NCBI GenBank assembly: GCA_017531505.1
Contig: JAFXKX010000012.1
Span: 1 to 63,684, forward strand
Source of the DNA: Clostridia bacterium
Lineage (GTDB): Bacteria; Bacillota; Clostridia; Christensenellales; Christensenellaceae
DNA: 63,684 bases
Direction: 5' to 3'
Shown here: positions 17,635 through 26,819 of the stretch, piece after piece
Layout of the letters: each line of letters starts with the position of its first letter
Numbering within the stretch: the first letter of the stretch is position 1
Translations under genes and position numbers: made by a program
Notes under the pieces: generated by a model
Databases searched by the model: none
Seen by the model: the letters and a program-made list of their open reading frames with translations, nothing else
Told to the model about the DNA's origin: nothing

Positions 17635-18111
17635 TTATGCTCTGGAGATTTCCAGAATCTTAAAGGTAATCGCGCCGCTCGGAGCTGCTACGACCACTTC
17701 ATCCCCTACGGCCTTACCCATCAGTGCACGACCGACAGGAGACTCGTTGGAAATAATATGCTGTGCAGCATTGGTTTCCATGGGGCCCATTACGGTATAG
17801 CTTTCTTCTTCGTTAAATTCTATATCCAGAATACGGACTTTGGTACCAATACCGACACGTTCCAGATTGACTTCGTCGTCATCTACGATCGTTGCCAAAC
17901 GGAGAATGTTCTCCAGTTCCTGAATACGACCTTCTACTCTGGACTGTTCGTTTCTTGCTTCTGTATATTCTGCGTTTTCGCTCAGGTCACCAAAAGAACG
18001 AGCTTCTTTGATCTGTTCCGAAATTTCAGCACGTCGTGTTGAAATCAGATATTCCAATTCCTGCTCGAGCTCGATTTTTCCCTTTTTGGTAAGTACAAAT
18101 TCCTGTGCCAC
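17635..18111 (-). CDS. greA: Transcription elongation factor GreA
   Basis: Binds RNA polymerase and rescues backtracked complexes by stimulating transcript cleavage. The N-terminal coiled coil (residues about 10-75) carries the acidic tip DLSENAEY. The C-terminal FKBP-like domain ends with VVVAAPSGAITFKILEI. 158 residues is the family length. The start is a GTG at 18111 with an excellent GAGGAGGT 8 nt upstream. A perfect inverted repeat lies about 33 nt before the start. Confidence 0.97.
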   Translation of the reverse strand: MAQEFVLTKKGKIELEQELEYLISTRRAEISEQIKEARSFGDLSENAEYTEARNEQSRVEGRIQELENILRLATIVDDDEVNLERVGIGTKVRILDIEFNEEESYTVMGPMETNAAQHIISNESPVGRALMGKAVGDEVVVAAPSGAITFKILEISRA

Positions 18112-18143
18112 CGATATTACCTCCTCGCCGATGCGATAAATCT

Positions 18144-18167
18144 TATAAGGGCATACTTCCCCTTATA
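18144..18167. repeat. Perfect 8-bp inverted repeat upstream of greA
   Basis: TATAAGGG, 8-nt spacer, CCCTTATA. A TTGAGT hexamer starts just upstream, and the CTTATA arm could serve as the -10 box, so the dyad may overlap the greA promoter. Confidence 0.5.
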
Positions 18168-18230
18168 CTCAAAATAGTTCATTTTATTTTACACGGATTT
18201 TTTGTGGAATGCAATAAGTTTGCCATGTTA

Positions 18231-18983
18231 TTACTTATTCTTTTCCGCATTCAAATGCTTTTCCAGTTTTGCCTTGACTCTCTGCAGCGCATTATCGATC
18301 GACTTGACCGGCCTGTTCAATACTTGCGCGATCGCCTGATATGATTTTCCGCTCAGATACAAATTGAGTACTTGCTTCTCCAAAGAAGACAGTGTAGAGA
18401 TCAGATTTTTTTCAATTGCCTCTACATCCTCTTTGCTGATCACGATCTCTTCCGGATTCAACACCTTCGAACTCTTGATAAAATCGATCAGTGTTCTGTC
18501 GGATTCTTCGTCGAATACCGGTCTATTGAGCGAAACATATCCGTTCAAAGGTTTATGCTTTTGTCTGGTCGCCGATTTCACGGCGGTAATTACCTGTCTG
18601 GTGATGCACAGCTCCGCAAATGCACGGAAAGACGCCTGCTTGTCCTCCTGAAAGTCTCTGATCGCTTTATATAAGCCGATCATCCCTTCCTGGATCAGAT
18701 CTTCCTTATCCGCCCCCGCAAGGAAATAATACCTTGCCTTTGCACGTACAAAATTCTTGTATTTATCCAGCAGATACTCCAAAGCCCGTCCATCGCCTTG
18801 TCCGGCAAGCGCCACTACTTCGTGATCCGCAAGCCCTGCATACTGTAAAAAATCCTGATCGGATACATCAGACAGACTTTCTACCGAATCTTCATCCAAT
18901 TCCAATTCCAGTTCTTCCTCTGTCTCACGCAATTCCTCTTCAAAGGGGAATTCTCCGTCCGCATATCCTGTATAATCCTGCAT
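18231..18983 (-). CDS. sigH: Sporulation sigma factor SigH (Spo0H)
   Basis: Sigma-70 family factor for the transition state and early sporulation. Region 2 is very close to known SigH (KNFVRAKARYYFLAGADKEDLIQEGMIGLYKAIRDF), then ELCITRQ, VSLNRPVFDEESDRTL and NPEE. The region 4 helix-turn-helix is KSYQAIAQVLNRPVKSIDNALQRVK. At 250 residues it is about 30-40 longer than Bacillus SigH; the excess is a strongly acidic N-terminus (residues 1-45). It starts 12 nt after rlmB, matching the conserved mrnC-rlmB-sigH neighbourhood. Confidence 0.93.
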   Translation of the reverse strand: MQDYTGYADGEFPFEEELRETEEELELELDEDSVESLSDVSDQDFLQYAGLADHEVVALAGQGDGRALEYLLDKYKNFVRAKARYYFLAGADKEDLIQEGMIGLYKAIRDFQEDKQASFRAFAELCITRQVITAVKSATRQKHKPLNGYVSLNRPVFDEESDRTLIDFIKSSKVLNPEEIVISKEDVEAIEKNLISTLSSLEKQVLNLYLSGKSYQAIAQVLNRPVKSIDNALQRVKAKLEKHLNAEKNK

Positions 18984-18995
18984 GCCTGCCCTTTC

Positions 18996-19784
18996 TTATT
19001 TACGTGTTTGCTTTGCTTTATCCTGTCGTTTCTTTTCGTACATCAATACCGCTGCTGCAGCCGATGCATTCAGCGAATTGATTTTGCCATACATATCGAT
19101 TTTAATGGTAAAATCCGCTTTTTGTTTGACCAATCTGGAGATACCCTGACCTTCGGAACCGATGATCAGCATCATTGCGCCTGTCAGATTTGCGCGGTCT
19201 GTACTGACACCGTCCATATCTGCCGTTGCAACAAATACGCCTTTTCCCTTTACCTCGTCAATAAATGCGGGCAGATTGCCGACTTTGATGACCGGAACAT
19301 ATTCCTCTGCACCGGAAGCCGTCTTTGCCGCCGCCGCAGTCATACCTACACTTCTGCGCTTAGGAATGACCACACCGTGTGCACCAAAAATCTCCGCACT
19401 GCGCACAATGGCGCCCAGATTATGCGGATCTTCCACTCCGTCCAGCGCAACCAAAAACAATGGTTCCCCGCGCTGTTCCGCCAGTTTTTCCGCATCCTCC
19501 AGAGTGCTGTAGCGAATTGCTGCCGCCCGTGCAATAATGCCCTGATGATTTGCTGCCTTAACATCATATCCGGCAAATCGGGTCATCTCATCCAGCTTAT
19601 TTTTATGTGCTTTCTTGATGGGGATACCTGCGGTTTTTGCCAATGCGAGGATCTCTCTGGCAGAAGCCTCTGCTGCCTCCGTCATATAGATCGCATCGAT
19701 CTCCCGCCCGCTTTTGATTGCTTCTCTTACCGTATTTCTACCCAATAATAAGGTATTATCTTCTCTCTTTTCCAACTTAAACAC
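18996..19784 (-). CDS. rlmB: 23S rRNA (guanosine-2251-2'-O)-methyltransferase RlmB (TrmH family)
   Basis: SPOUT methyltransferase. The substrate-binding N-domain contains LLGRNTVREAIKSGR. The knotted C-domain has the three TrmH motifs: DGVEDPHNLGAIVRSAEIFGAHGVV, IIGSEGQGIS and INSLNASAAAAVLMYE. The start is uncertain: TTG 19787, GTG 19784 and TTG 19775 are all possible and all overlap or abut the mrnC stop; I chose the GTG. The exact target nucleotide is inferred from the family. Confidence 0.9.
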   Translation of the reverse strand: MFKLEKREDNTLLLGRNTVREAIKSGREIDAIYMTEAAEASAREILALAKTAGIPIKKAHKNKLDEMTRFAGYDVKAANHQGIIARAAAIRYSTLEDAEKLAEQRGEPLFLVALDGVEDPHNLGAIVRSAEIFGAHGVVIPKRRSVGMTAAAAKTASGAEEYVPVIKVGNLPAFIDEVKGKGVFVATADMDGVSTDRANLTGAMMLIIGSEGQGISRLVKQKADFTIKIDMYGKINSLNASAAAAVLMYEKKRQDKAKQTRK

Positions 19785-20187
19785 CAAACTTTTCTATAAT
19801 TTGCTGCATCAGCGTTTCCAACCGTGCATAATTTCCACATAAATAATGATATCCGATCAATGCTTCCAGGCCCGTTGCTTTTTTATAATCGGCAATACTC
19901 ATATTCTTTGCCGTGGTGCCGGGGTGTGCATTTCTGCCGCGCCGCAGGATATCCTTTTCCTCTTCAGACAGTGACTCTTCCAGCATTGCCGCCGCCTGTG
20001 CCTGCGCACGGGCATTGACCGCAGCCGAAGCACGCTGATTCAGCGCATTGACTTGCTGTCTTGACTTTTTTACCAGTGATGAACGTATATACAGGTCATA
20101 TACCGTATCCCCGATATATGCCAATACCAACGGATTTTTCATCCGCGCCTCTTGTGCATCGATTTTTCCCAAGATGCCCTGATTCAA
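19777..20187 (-). CDS. mrnC: Mini-ribonuclease III
   Basis: RNase III catalytic domain without a dsRNA-binding domain; in Bacillus it matures 23S rRNA ends. The signature NPLVLAYIGDTVYDLYIRS carries the catalytic acidic residues, and GRNAHPGTTAKNM plus ATGLEALIGYHYL follow. 136 residues is typical. The start is a TTG whose TTGA overlaps the cwlD stop by 4 nt; AGGAGG 7 nt upstream strongly supports it. Confidence 0.95.
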   Translation of the reverse strand: MNQGILGKIDAQEARMKNPLVLAYIGDTVYDLYIRSSLVKKSRQQVNALNQRASAAVNARAQAQAAAMLEESLSEEEKDILRRGRNAHPGTTAKNMSIADYKKATGLEALIGYHYLCGNYARLETLMQQIIEKFGV

Positions 20188-20876
20188 TGGTCCGCCTCCT
20201 GTTCCTGCGCAAAATATTGCGTAACACCTGCAGCAATGGCTTGCGCCACACGCTGCTGATAATTTTGTTTACAAAGCAATGCTTCCTCTGTCGAATTGGA
20301 CAAAAACCCACACTCCACAATAACCGCCGGTGCACTGCCGGATTTCACGATATAATAATCTCCTTGGGTACTGACCCTCGGCCTTTCCGGCAAAAGGCTG
20401 CTGTTCATCTGCGCCTGTATATGATCAGCCAGCTGCTTCCCCTGTACAGAGCCCGGTGCATAAATAACCTGCGGTCCGCTGACAGATGCATCCGGAAAAC
20501 TATTCTGGTGAATACTGATCGTAATTTGTTGGCCCGACGTTTCTATCATACTGCGACGGTTGCGCATATCTTCATTCTTATCGGCCCCGACTGCCTCTGC
20601 GGTACTTCGCGTCATAATGACCTCTGCCCCTTGCTTGCACAGTTGTGCCTGCAGAGCCTGTGCAATTTGCAGATTAATATCCGACTCATGTGTACCCGAT
20701 GCTCCAATTGCGCCACCATCAAATCCCCCATGACCGGGGTCTATCAAAATACGATATCCCGTCAAAGTTTGTGCAGCAGCAGCCGGACTTTGATGCATCT
20801 TCAAAAAGCAGGACAGCAGCAACATCAATATCCCAGCAGCCATACACACTACGGCAAGTTTTCGATTCCGATTCAT
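20184..20876 (-). CDS. cwlD: N-acetylmuramoyl-L-alanine amidase CwlD (spore cortex)
   Basis: Zinc amidase that, with a PdaA-type deacetylase, makes muramic-delta-lactam in spore cortex. An N-terminal signal-anchor (about residues 9-26) is followed by the Amidase_3 domain: IDPGHGGFDGGAIG (zinc His), ESDINLQIA (zinc Glu), ISIHQNSF (zinc His) and IVECGFLSN (catalytic Glu). 230 residues matches CwlD rather than larger multidomain amidases. It is the first gene before mrnC-rlmB-sigH and has a GGAGGCGTT leader. A poor SigE-like -10 (CATATAGAT) lies upstream. Confidence 0.92.
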   Translation of the reverse strand: MNRNRKLAVVCMAAGILMLLLSCFLKMHQSPAAAAQTLTGYRILIDPGHGGFDGGAIGASGTHESDINLQIAQALQAQLCKQGAEVIMTRSTAEAVGADKNEDMRNRRSMIETSGQQITISIHQNSFPDASVSGPQVIYAPGSVQGKQLADHIQAQMNSSLLPERPRVSTQGDYYIVKSGSAPAVIVECGFLSNSTEEALLCKQNYQQRVAQAIAAGVTQYFAQEQEADH

Positions 20877-20928
20877 AACGCCTCCATACAGATCCGATTT
20901 TAGTTAATCTATATGCAAGGCTTTCTTC

Positions 20929-21981
20929 TTATAATAACTCCATTCCGGGAGTGGCATTGAGATCCAAATCCGCCGCAGTACATCCTTTCATCATAGAATA
21001 AAATGCTGCCGATGCGATCATTGCCGCGTTGTCTGTACAATACTTAAGATCAGGTAAATATACCCTATATTCTCCCTGGTGCTTCAGCGCCTGCTCTCTC
21101 AATACGGCGTTGGCACTGACGCCGCCACCCAGCACTACATCACGGATGCCTGTTCTGCGCGCCGCCTCAAAAACATTGCCTACCAGCAGATCCACCGCCG
21201 CCTTTTGGAAAGATGCCGCAACATCCGCCTTTTCATATTCCTGCTTACGCACCTCAAACCCGCGTACCAAATTGATAACCGCAGTCTTGATGCCGCTGAA
21301 CGAGAAATCCAAATGATCTTCTCCTTTGAACGGCTTTGTGAAAGTATATTTACCGGGGTCGCCCTGCTCTGCCAAACGCTGTACGTTGGGACCGCCGGGA
21401 TAGGTCAGGCCCAATACTCTTGCCACTTTATCAAACGCTTCCCCTGCGGCATCATCGCGGGTACTGCCCAATACCTCATATGTACAATAATCGCTGACAT
21501 GAATAATATTGGTATGTCCGCCGGATACCACCAGACACATAAAAGGAGGTTCTAAAGACGGGTGTGTGATATAGTTGGCAGAAATATGCCCTTCCATATG
21601 ATTCACTGCGATCAACGGCTTGTCTTGTGCATAAGCCAATGCCTTTGCGTAAGATACACCGGTAAGCAAAGCCCCTACCAGACCGGGGCCGGATGTCACT
21701 GCAAAAGCATCGATATCCGCAAAGGTCATTCCTGCTTTATTCAATGCATCCTGTACAATATACGGCAATTTTTCCACATGATTGCGCGAAGCGATCTCGG
21801 GAACAACACCGCCATACTGTTTGTGTATCTCTATCTGTGAATACAGCACATTGGACAATACGACTCTGCCATCACGAACAATTGCAGCAGCCGTCTCATC
21901 ACAGGAAGTTTCAATTGCCAAAATGGTCGCTTTGCCGGCTTTACGCAGCAAATTCAGTTTGTTCTGCATCCTTATGTTCAT
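20929..21981 (-). CDS. tsaD: tRNA N6-threonylcarbamoyladenosine (t6A37) synthase subunit TsaD
   Basis: ASKHA-fold subunit that transfers threonylcarbamoyl to A37 of ANN-decoding tRNAs. Motifs: ILAIETSCDETAAAIV, the metal-binding HMEGH, VSGGHTNI, and GGGVSANAVLRE. A longer frame opens upstream, but ATG 21981 (350 residues) is preceded by GGGAAACGCAAG; ATG 21969 is also possible. The start lies inside the end of the DUF1461 gene (about 41-nt overlap). Its product is the substrate of MtaB, encoded at 10026-11306. Confidence 0.95.
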   Translation of the reverse strand: MNIRMQNKLNLLRKAGKATILAIETSCDETAAAIVRDGRVVLSNVLYSQIEIHKQYGGVVPEIASRNHVEKLPYIVQDALNKAGMTFADIDAFAVTSGPGLVGALLTGVSYAKALAYAQDKPLIAVNHMEGHISANYITHPSLEPPFMCLVVSGGHTNIIHVSDYCTYEVLGSTRDDAAGEAFDKVARVLGLTYPGGPNVQRLAEQGDPGKYTFTKPFKGEDHLDFSFSGIKTAVINLVRGFEVRKQEYEKADVAASFQKAAVDLLVGNVFEAARRTGIRDVVLGGGVSANAVLREQALKHQGEYRVYLPDLKYCTDNAAMIASAAFYSMMKGCTAADLDLNATPGMELL

Positions 21982-22669
21982 CTTGCGTTTCCCGTTCCAA
22001 TTTTTTATTCCAAATACCCGCACCTATCAGCAAAGCACCGATGCTCGCTGCTGCAGCAATGGCGATCCGCATGACCAGATCAAAGAAAAATTGCTGCGGC
22101 ACCATTTGTATCAGTATATCCTGCCGCGGATCCAGCAGCCACAGATCATTGGAAAACATGATCTTATGGAAGGCTGTCCAGAAAGTATCAAAATCCAATG
22201 CCGCAAACAAGCCAATGACTGCCAACATCAGAAAAAACATCATATTCCCATGCAAATACCCACGAACAACAGCCTTCTGCTCCTGTCGATCCGACCTCCA
22301 GAACAACACCGCAAAAGTCAAAGCGCCAATCACCAAAGAAGTATAGCCGACAGTCTTTGCATTCCGATACAACCGACGCACATCGATCATATGCAGTTTT
22401 TCGCGCTCATTAAACACTTCCCGCAGGGAACCGTCAATTTCCGCATAAACCGTCAGATCGTCACGTCTGTCTTTTAAATAGTCAAGCAGAGCCTCCGTTG
22501 CATCCGACAGGCCCTGCTCTGTGATCCTTATGGAATTTGCCGTATCCAGCTTCGTATATTCCTTCGTATAAAACTCTGCATCAAAGCAAAGCGCATCCAC
22601 CCAGAATATCAGAGTCCCGATCAGCAAAAGTATCGCTGCCCATTGTGCAGCCAAACGTTTTGCCCGCAT
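21941..22669 (-). CDS. TIGR01906 (DUF1461) family integral membrane protein
   Basis: 242-residue membrane protein with hydrophobic segments at about 9-26, 106-124, 141-160 and 196-220. Between the first two is a soluble region with the family-type elements YTKLDTANSIRITEQGL and LLDYLKDRRDD and a REVFNEREKLHMIDVRRL stretch. The function is unknown. The charged C-terminal tail overlaps the tsaD start, and its ATG overlaps the rpe stop by one base, so it is embedded in the translation/metabolism operon. Confidence 0.78.
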   Translation of the reverse strand: MRAKRLAAQWAAILLLIGTLIFWVDALCFDAEFYTKEYTKLDTANSIRITEQGLSDATEALLDYLKDRRDDLTVYAEIDGSLREVFNEREKLHMIDVRRLYRNAKTVGYTSLVIGALTFAVLFWRSDRQEQKAVVRGYLHGNMMFFLMLAVIGLFAALDFDTFWTAFHKIMFSNDLWLLDPRQDILIQMVPQQFFFDLVMRIAIAAAASIGALLIGAGIWNKKLERETQDEHKDAEQTEFAA

Positions 22670-23334
22670 CAGCGGTTTCCATTTCTCAGGATCTCACAAG
22701 TCTTTTTGGGATCTTGGGATTTGAACAATGCACTGCCTGCAACAATCGCATTGATACCGGACTCCAGAATGATATCGATATTCTTTTCGCTGACACCGCC
22801 GTCAACTTCGATATCGATCTGACGATCGCCCATCATCTCTCTCAGGCGCTTTGCCTTATTGAGCGCATACGGAATAAAGGGCTGGCCGCCAAAACCGGGG
22901 TCACAGGACATCAGCAATACCATATCGATGTCATCCAATACTTCTTCCAAAGTATAGATGCTGGTAGCCGGATTGATCGCAACACCGCATTTTACGCCCT
23001 TATCACGAATCTGCAGAATGGTTCTGTGCAGATGCGTGGTTGCTTCCTGATGGATGGTAATGATGTCTGCACCTGCTTCGATAAATTCATCGATATAGCG
23101 TTCGGGTGCCTGTACCATCAGGTGCACATCCAGAATCAGGTTGGTATTTTTGCGGAAATCACGGATCATCTGCTGACCAAAGGTGATATTGGGCACGAAC
23201 ATACCGTCCATAACGTCACAGTGTACCCAGTCAGCACCCCATTCTTCCATGCTCTTCAGAGCTTCTGCCATTCTTGTAAAATCCGCCGACAAAATAGACG
23301 GTGCAACTTTTGTAGTCAAACCATGATTAAACAT
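22669..23334 (-). CDS. rpe: Ribulose-phosphate 3-epimerase
   Basis: Interconverts ribulose-5-phosphate and xylulose-5-phosphate in the pentose phosphate pathway. TIM-barrel motifs: VAPSILSADFTRM, HCDVMDGMFVPNITFG (metal His and Asp), DVHLMVQAP, SCDPGFGGQPFI and VDGGVSEKNI. 221 residues, complete. The ATG overlaps the rsgA stop by 8 nt, as in many Firmicutes where rsgA-rpe follow prkC. Confidence 0.97.
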   Translation of the reverse strand: MFNHGLTTKVAPSILSADFTRMAEALKSMEEWGADWVHCDVMDGMFVPNITFGQQMIRDFRKNTNLILDVHLMVQAPERYIDEFIEAGADIITIHQEATTHLHRTILQIRDKGVKCGVAINPATSIYTLEEVLDDIDMVLLMSCDPGFGGQPFIPYALNKAKRLREMMGDRQIDIEVDGGVSEKNIDIILESGINAIVAGSALFKSQDPKKTCEILRNGNR

Positions 23335-24223
23335 AACGTTTTTCTCTCCTCTCTATTAATTCCTGTAATAGTTTTAAGTATCGTGTATAACGAGCTTCGG
23401 GGATAATCCCTTCTGCCACGCTTTTTTTGACCGCACATTGCGGTTCCCTGTCATGCACACAGCTGTCAAAGCGACACTCGCCTGTTACTGCTGCAAACTC
23501 CGGGTAATATTCCCGCAACTGTTCCGGTTCAATATCCATACATTCCAAAATGCTGAAGCCGGGCGTATCTGCCACAACCGCATCCAGACCGGGCAATTCC
23601 AACAACTCACTGTGTCTGGTCGTGTGTCGGCCTCTGTCTGTTTTTTTACTGAGTCCCCCTGTCTCTAGCCCCAGCGAAGGTGCCACCGCATTCAGCAGGG
23701 TGGATTTCCCCACAGCACTTTGCCCTGCCAGACAGGTGAATTTCCCGCGGAGCAGTTCCTTTAACTGATCCAACCCCTGCCCTGTTTTTGCAGAGATCTG
23801 CAGTATCTGTGCACCGCATTTGCTATACTCCTGTGGAATCGTACCGGCATCCTCCACTGTATCGATCTTATTGAGCACGATAGCAGCCGGCACATGATTA
23901 TATGCAGCGTACAGCAGCAATTTATCGATCAAGCTCAGGTCTGCCTCAGGCTTCCCTGCAGAGGCCACGATCATCAACAGATCTATATTGGCAATCATTG
24001 GCCGCGGCAAACTGTTTTTACGCGGTAATATCTCATCAATGCTGCCGCCCTGCGTCTGTACGGGTGGTGTAAAGATGACCTTATCCCCCGGTGCAGGCTT
24101 GATCCCTTCTTTTCTGAAGCGTCCTTTTGCTTTGCATTCATAGACATCGCCGTCTTCACCCTGTATATAATAGAATCCGCCGATTCCTTTTAAAATTCTG
24201 CCTTTTATAAGTTTCGCCTCCAA
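23327..24223 (-). CDS. rsgA: Small ribosomal subunit biogenesis GTPase RsgA
   Basis: Circularly permuted GTPase that checks 30S maturation near the decoding centre. An N-terminal OB fold (1-65) precedes the GTPase with G4 (VLNKID), G1 (GQSAVGKSTLLN) and G3 (DTPG), then the zinc motif CRFDSCVHDREPQC. The start is a TTG at 24223 with AGGTC upstream; no ATG lies nearby in frame. It is 15 nt after prkC; rsgA next to prkC-prpC is a classical order. Confidence 0.95.
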   Translation of the reverse strand: MEAKLIKGRILKGIGGFYYIQGEDGDVYECKAKGRFRKEGIKPAPGDKVIFTPPVQTQGGSIDEILPRKNSLPRPMIANIDLLMIVASAGKPEADLSLIDKLLLYAAYNHVPAAIVLNKIDTVEDAGTIPQEYSKCGAQILQISAKTGQGLDQLKELLRGKFTCLAGQSAVGKSTLLNAVAPSLGLETGGLSKKTDRGRHTTRHSELLELPGLDAVVADTPGFSILECMDIEPEQLREYYPEFAAVTGECRFDSCVHDREPQCAVKKSVAEGIIPEARYTRYLKLLQELIERREKRYV

Positions 24224-24238
24224 ATCAAGACCTATATC

Positions 24239-26098
24239 TTATTTAGTATATACCACATCGCCGTTCAAGTAAATACAAACTCCGTATTGTATGTCCTTGA
24301 ATTTTGTATCCAGCCGCAGCTGATATTGCTGCGTTCCCGCAAATTTTTCGCGGAACTCCGTTTCGTCTTTACAAGTGTATTTTTCCAGTATGAATTCATA
24401 TGTCATATCTTCCAGCGTAAACGTCGCCACGATATTGATATACGCATCCTGTCGGAACTCCAACGGTACCGGATCCAGCACCGGTTTACATATCCACGAA
24501 GACGACGGTGCCTGTACCCCCAGTTCCATAACTTCCAACGATACTTCTGCCATATCGCTGGTAGGATACTGTGTTGCGATCAGCCCCGGGCTGCTGGTCA
24601 TATCGATACATTCGATCTGTATCCGTTCAAACCCCGCTTCCTTCGCCTGACGCACTGCCTCTGTAAGTTCCAGACCTATCAGATTGGGGATACTCTCTGC
24701 CAACTGGCTTTGCTTTCGGTTTATCTCCAGTATAATCATCTCATCCTGAGGCACCTGCTCACCTTGTTCGGGATATTGTGCCAAAACAATTTCGTCGGCG
24801 ACACCTTCCTGATAGGTATAGGTAAAACTGATTTGCGTAAATCCAAGCTGATTCAGCCAATTTTCCGCCGACTCCTTGGTTTCTCCCAATAATCCCGGCA
24901 TTTCTGCAAGCTGACCTCCTATTCCAAGGCTGACATCGACATTGACCACATCTCCTGCCTCGACGATCGCTCCCATTTGCGGGTTTTGTGCAATGATATA
25001 GCCGGCCGGGACCTCCTCATCCTGCATATAGGTGGTTCTCAGATACAGATCGTACTGTTCGCATATCTCCTTTGCCTCTACCAGCGTTTTATTTTGCAGT
25101 GAAGGCATATATACTTCCTTTTTCTGATCGCCCACAGAAAGGAAGAAACTGAGCAATACCGTCAGAAGGAGCACTACCGCAATGCTCCCGAAGATCCAGA
25201 AGCCGATTGTCTTCTTCTTTTTTTGTTCCGCTTTGTTCTGCAGCGGCTTGGGTGCCGCCATTTTGATATAAGCACCGTCCGGCTGGTCAAGCGCTTTCTC
25301 CAGATCCCGCCGCATCTGCGCAAAAGAATTGTATCTTTCGGATTTTTGTTTGCGCAAAGCCTTCAGAATAATCTTCTGCAGGCTGATCGGAAGTTCGGGA
25401 ACGATACCGCACGGCTCTACAGGTTCCTGATGAATATGCTTCAGCGCTACCGAAACAGTATCTTCTCCTGTAAAAGGCAGCGTCCCTGTCATCAATTCAT
25501 ACAGCAGAATACCCATAGAATAGATATCCGACCGTTTATCCGTCTTTTCACCTTTAGCCTGCTCGGGGGAGATATATTCTGCCGTACCGAATATTTCCTC
25601 TTTTGCTGCTTCGACGGTCTCCTGTGCCTGTGCTGTACCAAAGTCCAGCAGCACCGGATCCCCATCCTGATTGATCACCACATTGGCGCTCTTCAGATCC
25701 TGATGGATAACTCCCGCATTGTGTGCATACTCCATGGCTTCACACAACTTGATGGCGATCTCCACTTTCTGCTCCAACGTCAGCAGATCGTTCTCAATAT
25801 AATTCTTCAGCGGCTTTCCGGAGATATAATCCATGACATAGTAGGTGAAACTCCCCTGCGCACCATAATTGACCATGTGGATGATCCCGGGATGCCGCAG
25901 TTTTTTCAGGATATTTACTTCCTTCTTGAACGCCTTTGCATAAGCCTTATCATAAAACAGTTCCGGTTTGAGCAGTTTCATGGCAAACTGCTTGTCCAGT
26001 TTGATATCCCGCACCAGAAAAATATAGCTGGTCCCGCCTTCGTCTACAGACCGCAATATCTCATAACGATCGCCGATCAAACGTTTCTCATCAGCCAT
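24239..26098 (-). CDS. prkC: Ser/Thr protein kinase with PASTA domains (PrkC/StkP type)
   Basis: Transmembrane kinase that senses peptidoglycan fragments and phosphorylates growth and translation targets. The kinase domain covers about residues 1-270 with DFG present, but the catalytic loop reads HQDLKSANV, a Gln where HRD kinases have Arg. One membrane span (about 305-325) leads to three PASTA repeats (about 335-400, 402-470, 475-535) and a unique C-terminal region of about 85-95 residues. The start is ATG 26098, inside the prpC stop (8-nt overlap). Upstream in-frame codons add a hydrophobic stretch that is not part of the family. Confidence 0.95.
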   Translation of the reverse strand: MADEKRLIGDRYEILRSVDEGGTSYIFLVRDIKLDKQFAMKLLKPELFYDKAYAKAFKKEVNILKKLRHPGIIHMVNYGAQGSFTYYVMDYISGKPLKNYIENDLLTLEQKVEIAIKLCEAMEYAHNAGVIHQDLKSANVVINQDGDPVLLDFGTAQAQETVEAAKEEIFGTAEYISPEQAKGEKTDKRSDIYSMGILLYELMTGTLPFTGEDTVSVALKHIHQEPVEPCGIVPELPISLQKIILKALRKQKSERYNSFAQMRRDLEKALDQPDGAYIKMAAPKPLQNKAEQKKKKTIGFWIFGSIAVVLLLTVLLSFFLSVGDQKKEVYMPSLQNKTLVEAKEICEQYDLYLRTTYMQDEEVPAGYIIAQNPQMGAIVEAGDVVNVDVSLGIGGQLAEMPGLLGETKESAENWLNQLGFTQISFTYTYQEGVADEIVLAQYPEQGEQVPQDEMIILEINRKQSQLAESIPNLIGLELTEAVRQAKEAGFERIQIECIDMTSSPGLIATQYPTSDMAEVSLEVMELGVQAPSSSWICKPVLDPVPLEFRQDAYINIVATFTLEDMTYEFILEKYTCKDETEFREKFAGTQQYQLRLDTKFKDIQYGVCIYLNGDVVYTK

Positions 26099-26819
26099 GG
26101 TATTCGCCTCCTTCCTCAAAGAAAGAAGCCAAAATGACAGAAATATTATCTGCACCGCCGCGTGCAAGTGCGATTTCTGTCAATTGTTCTGCTTTTTGCT
26201 GCAGCGAATTATCCCGCAGCAGCAACTGTTCCAGTTCCTGCGTCGAGAAATATTCATACAGACCATCCGAACACAGCAGCAGCATATCGCCTGCTTCCAA
26301 CGTATGCCTTGTGATGTCGATCTTGAGGCCCTGCATACCGAGCGAACGGGTGATCATATTGCGATACGAACTGGTCCGTGCCTCTTCTTCAGACAATTTT
26401 CCCATATCCACCAGATACTGTACATAACTATGATCTTTTGTCAGCTGCCGCAGTGTATTGGCGCGCAGTAAATACGCACGGGAGTCTCCTACCTGCGCAA
26501 TCTCGGCATGCGCATCACAAATCTTTACCAATGTCACCGTCGTACCCATACCGTCGTACGCCGGATCCTGCTCTGCCTTTTTCAACAGCTGACTATTGGC
26601 ATACTTCAATGCCTGACGAACGGTCCTGCCGCTGTCCAGTTGCTGCTGCACCAGATCTACCGTCATACTGCTGGCCAGGCTGCCGCCGGCATGTCCTCCC
26701 ATACCGTCTGCTACCATCAGAAGGGCATGATTCTCCTGTATCCGGCAGAAAATGCTGTCCTGATTCTCTTCCCGTATTTTACCCGGGTGTGTCAATGCCG
26801 CTGTCTGTAGTTTCATCAT
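26091..26819 (-). CDS. prpC: PP2C-type protein phosphatase PrpC/Stp
   Basis: Metal-dependent Ser/Thr phosphatase that reverses PrkC phosphorylation. Motifs: [18 protein letters not shown] (metal Asp), [21 protein letters not shown] and GGADNISVI. 242 residues, complete. The ATG overlaps the rlmN stop (ATGA), and its stop overlaps the prkC start. The rlmN-prpC-prkC-rsgA order is typical of Firmicutes. Confidence 0.97.
   Translation of the reverse strand: MMKLQTAALTHPGKIREENQDSIFCRIQENHALLMVADGMGGHAGGSLASSMTVDLVQQQLDSGRTVRQALKYANSQLLKKAEQDPAYDGMGTTVTLVKICDAHAEIAQVGDSRAYLLRANTLRQLTKDHSYVQYLVDMGKLSEEEARTSSYRNMITRSLGMQGLKIDITRHTLEAGDMLLLCSDGLYEYFSTQELEQLLLRDNSLQQKAEQLTEIALARGGADNISVILASFFEEGGEYHG

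Noticed and set aside
15629..17800. 723-codon open frame on the plus strand across lysS and greA
   Set aside because: It is antisense to clear lysS and greA, its protein is rich in His/Cys/Phe/Ile with no domain pattern, and no ribosome binding site is seen. It is a shadow of codon usage.
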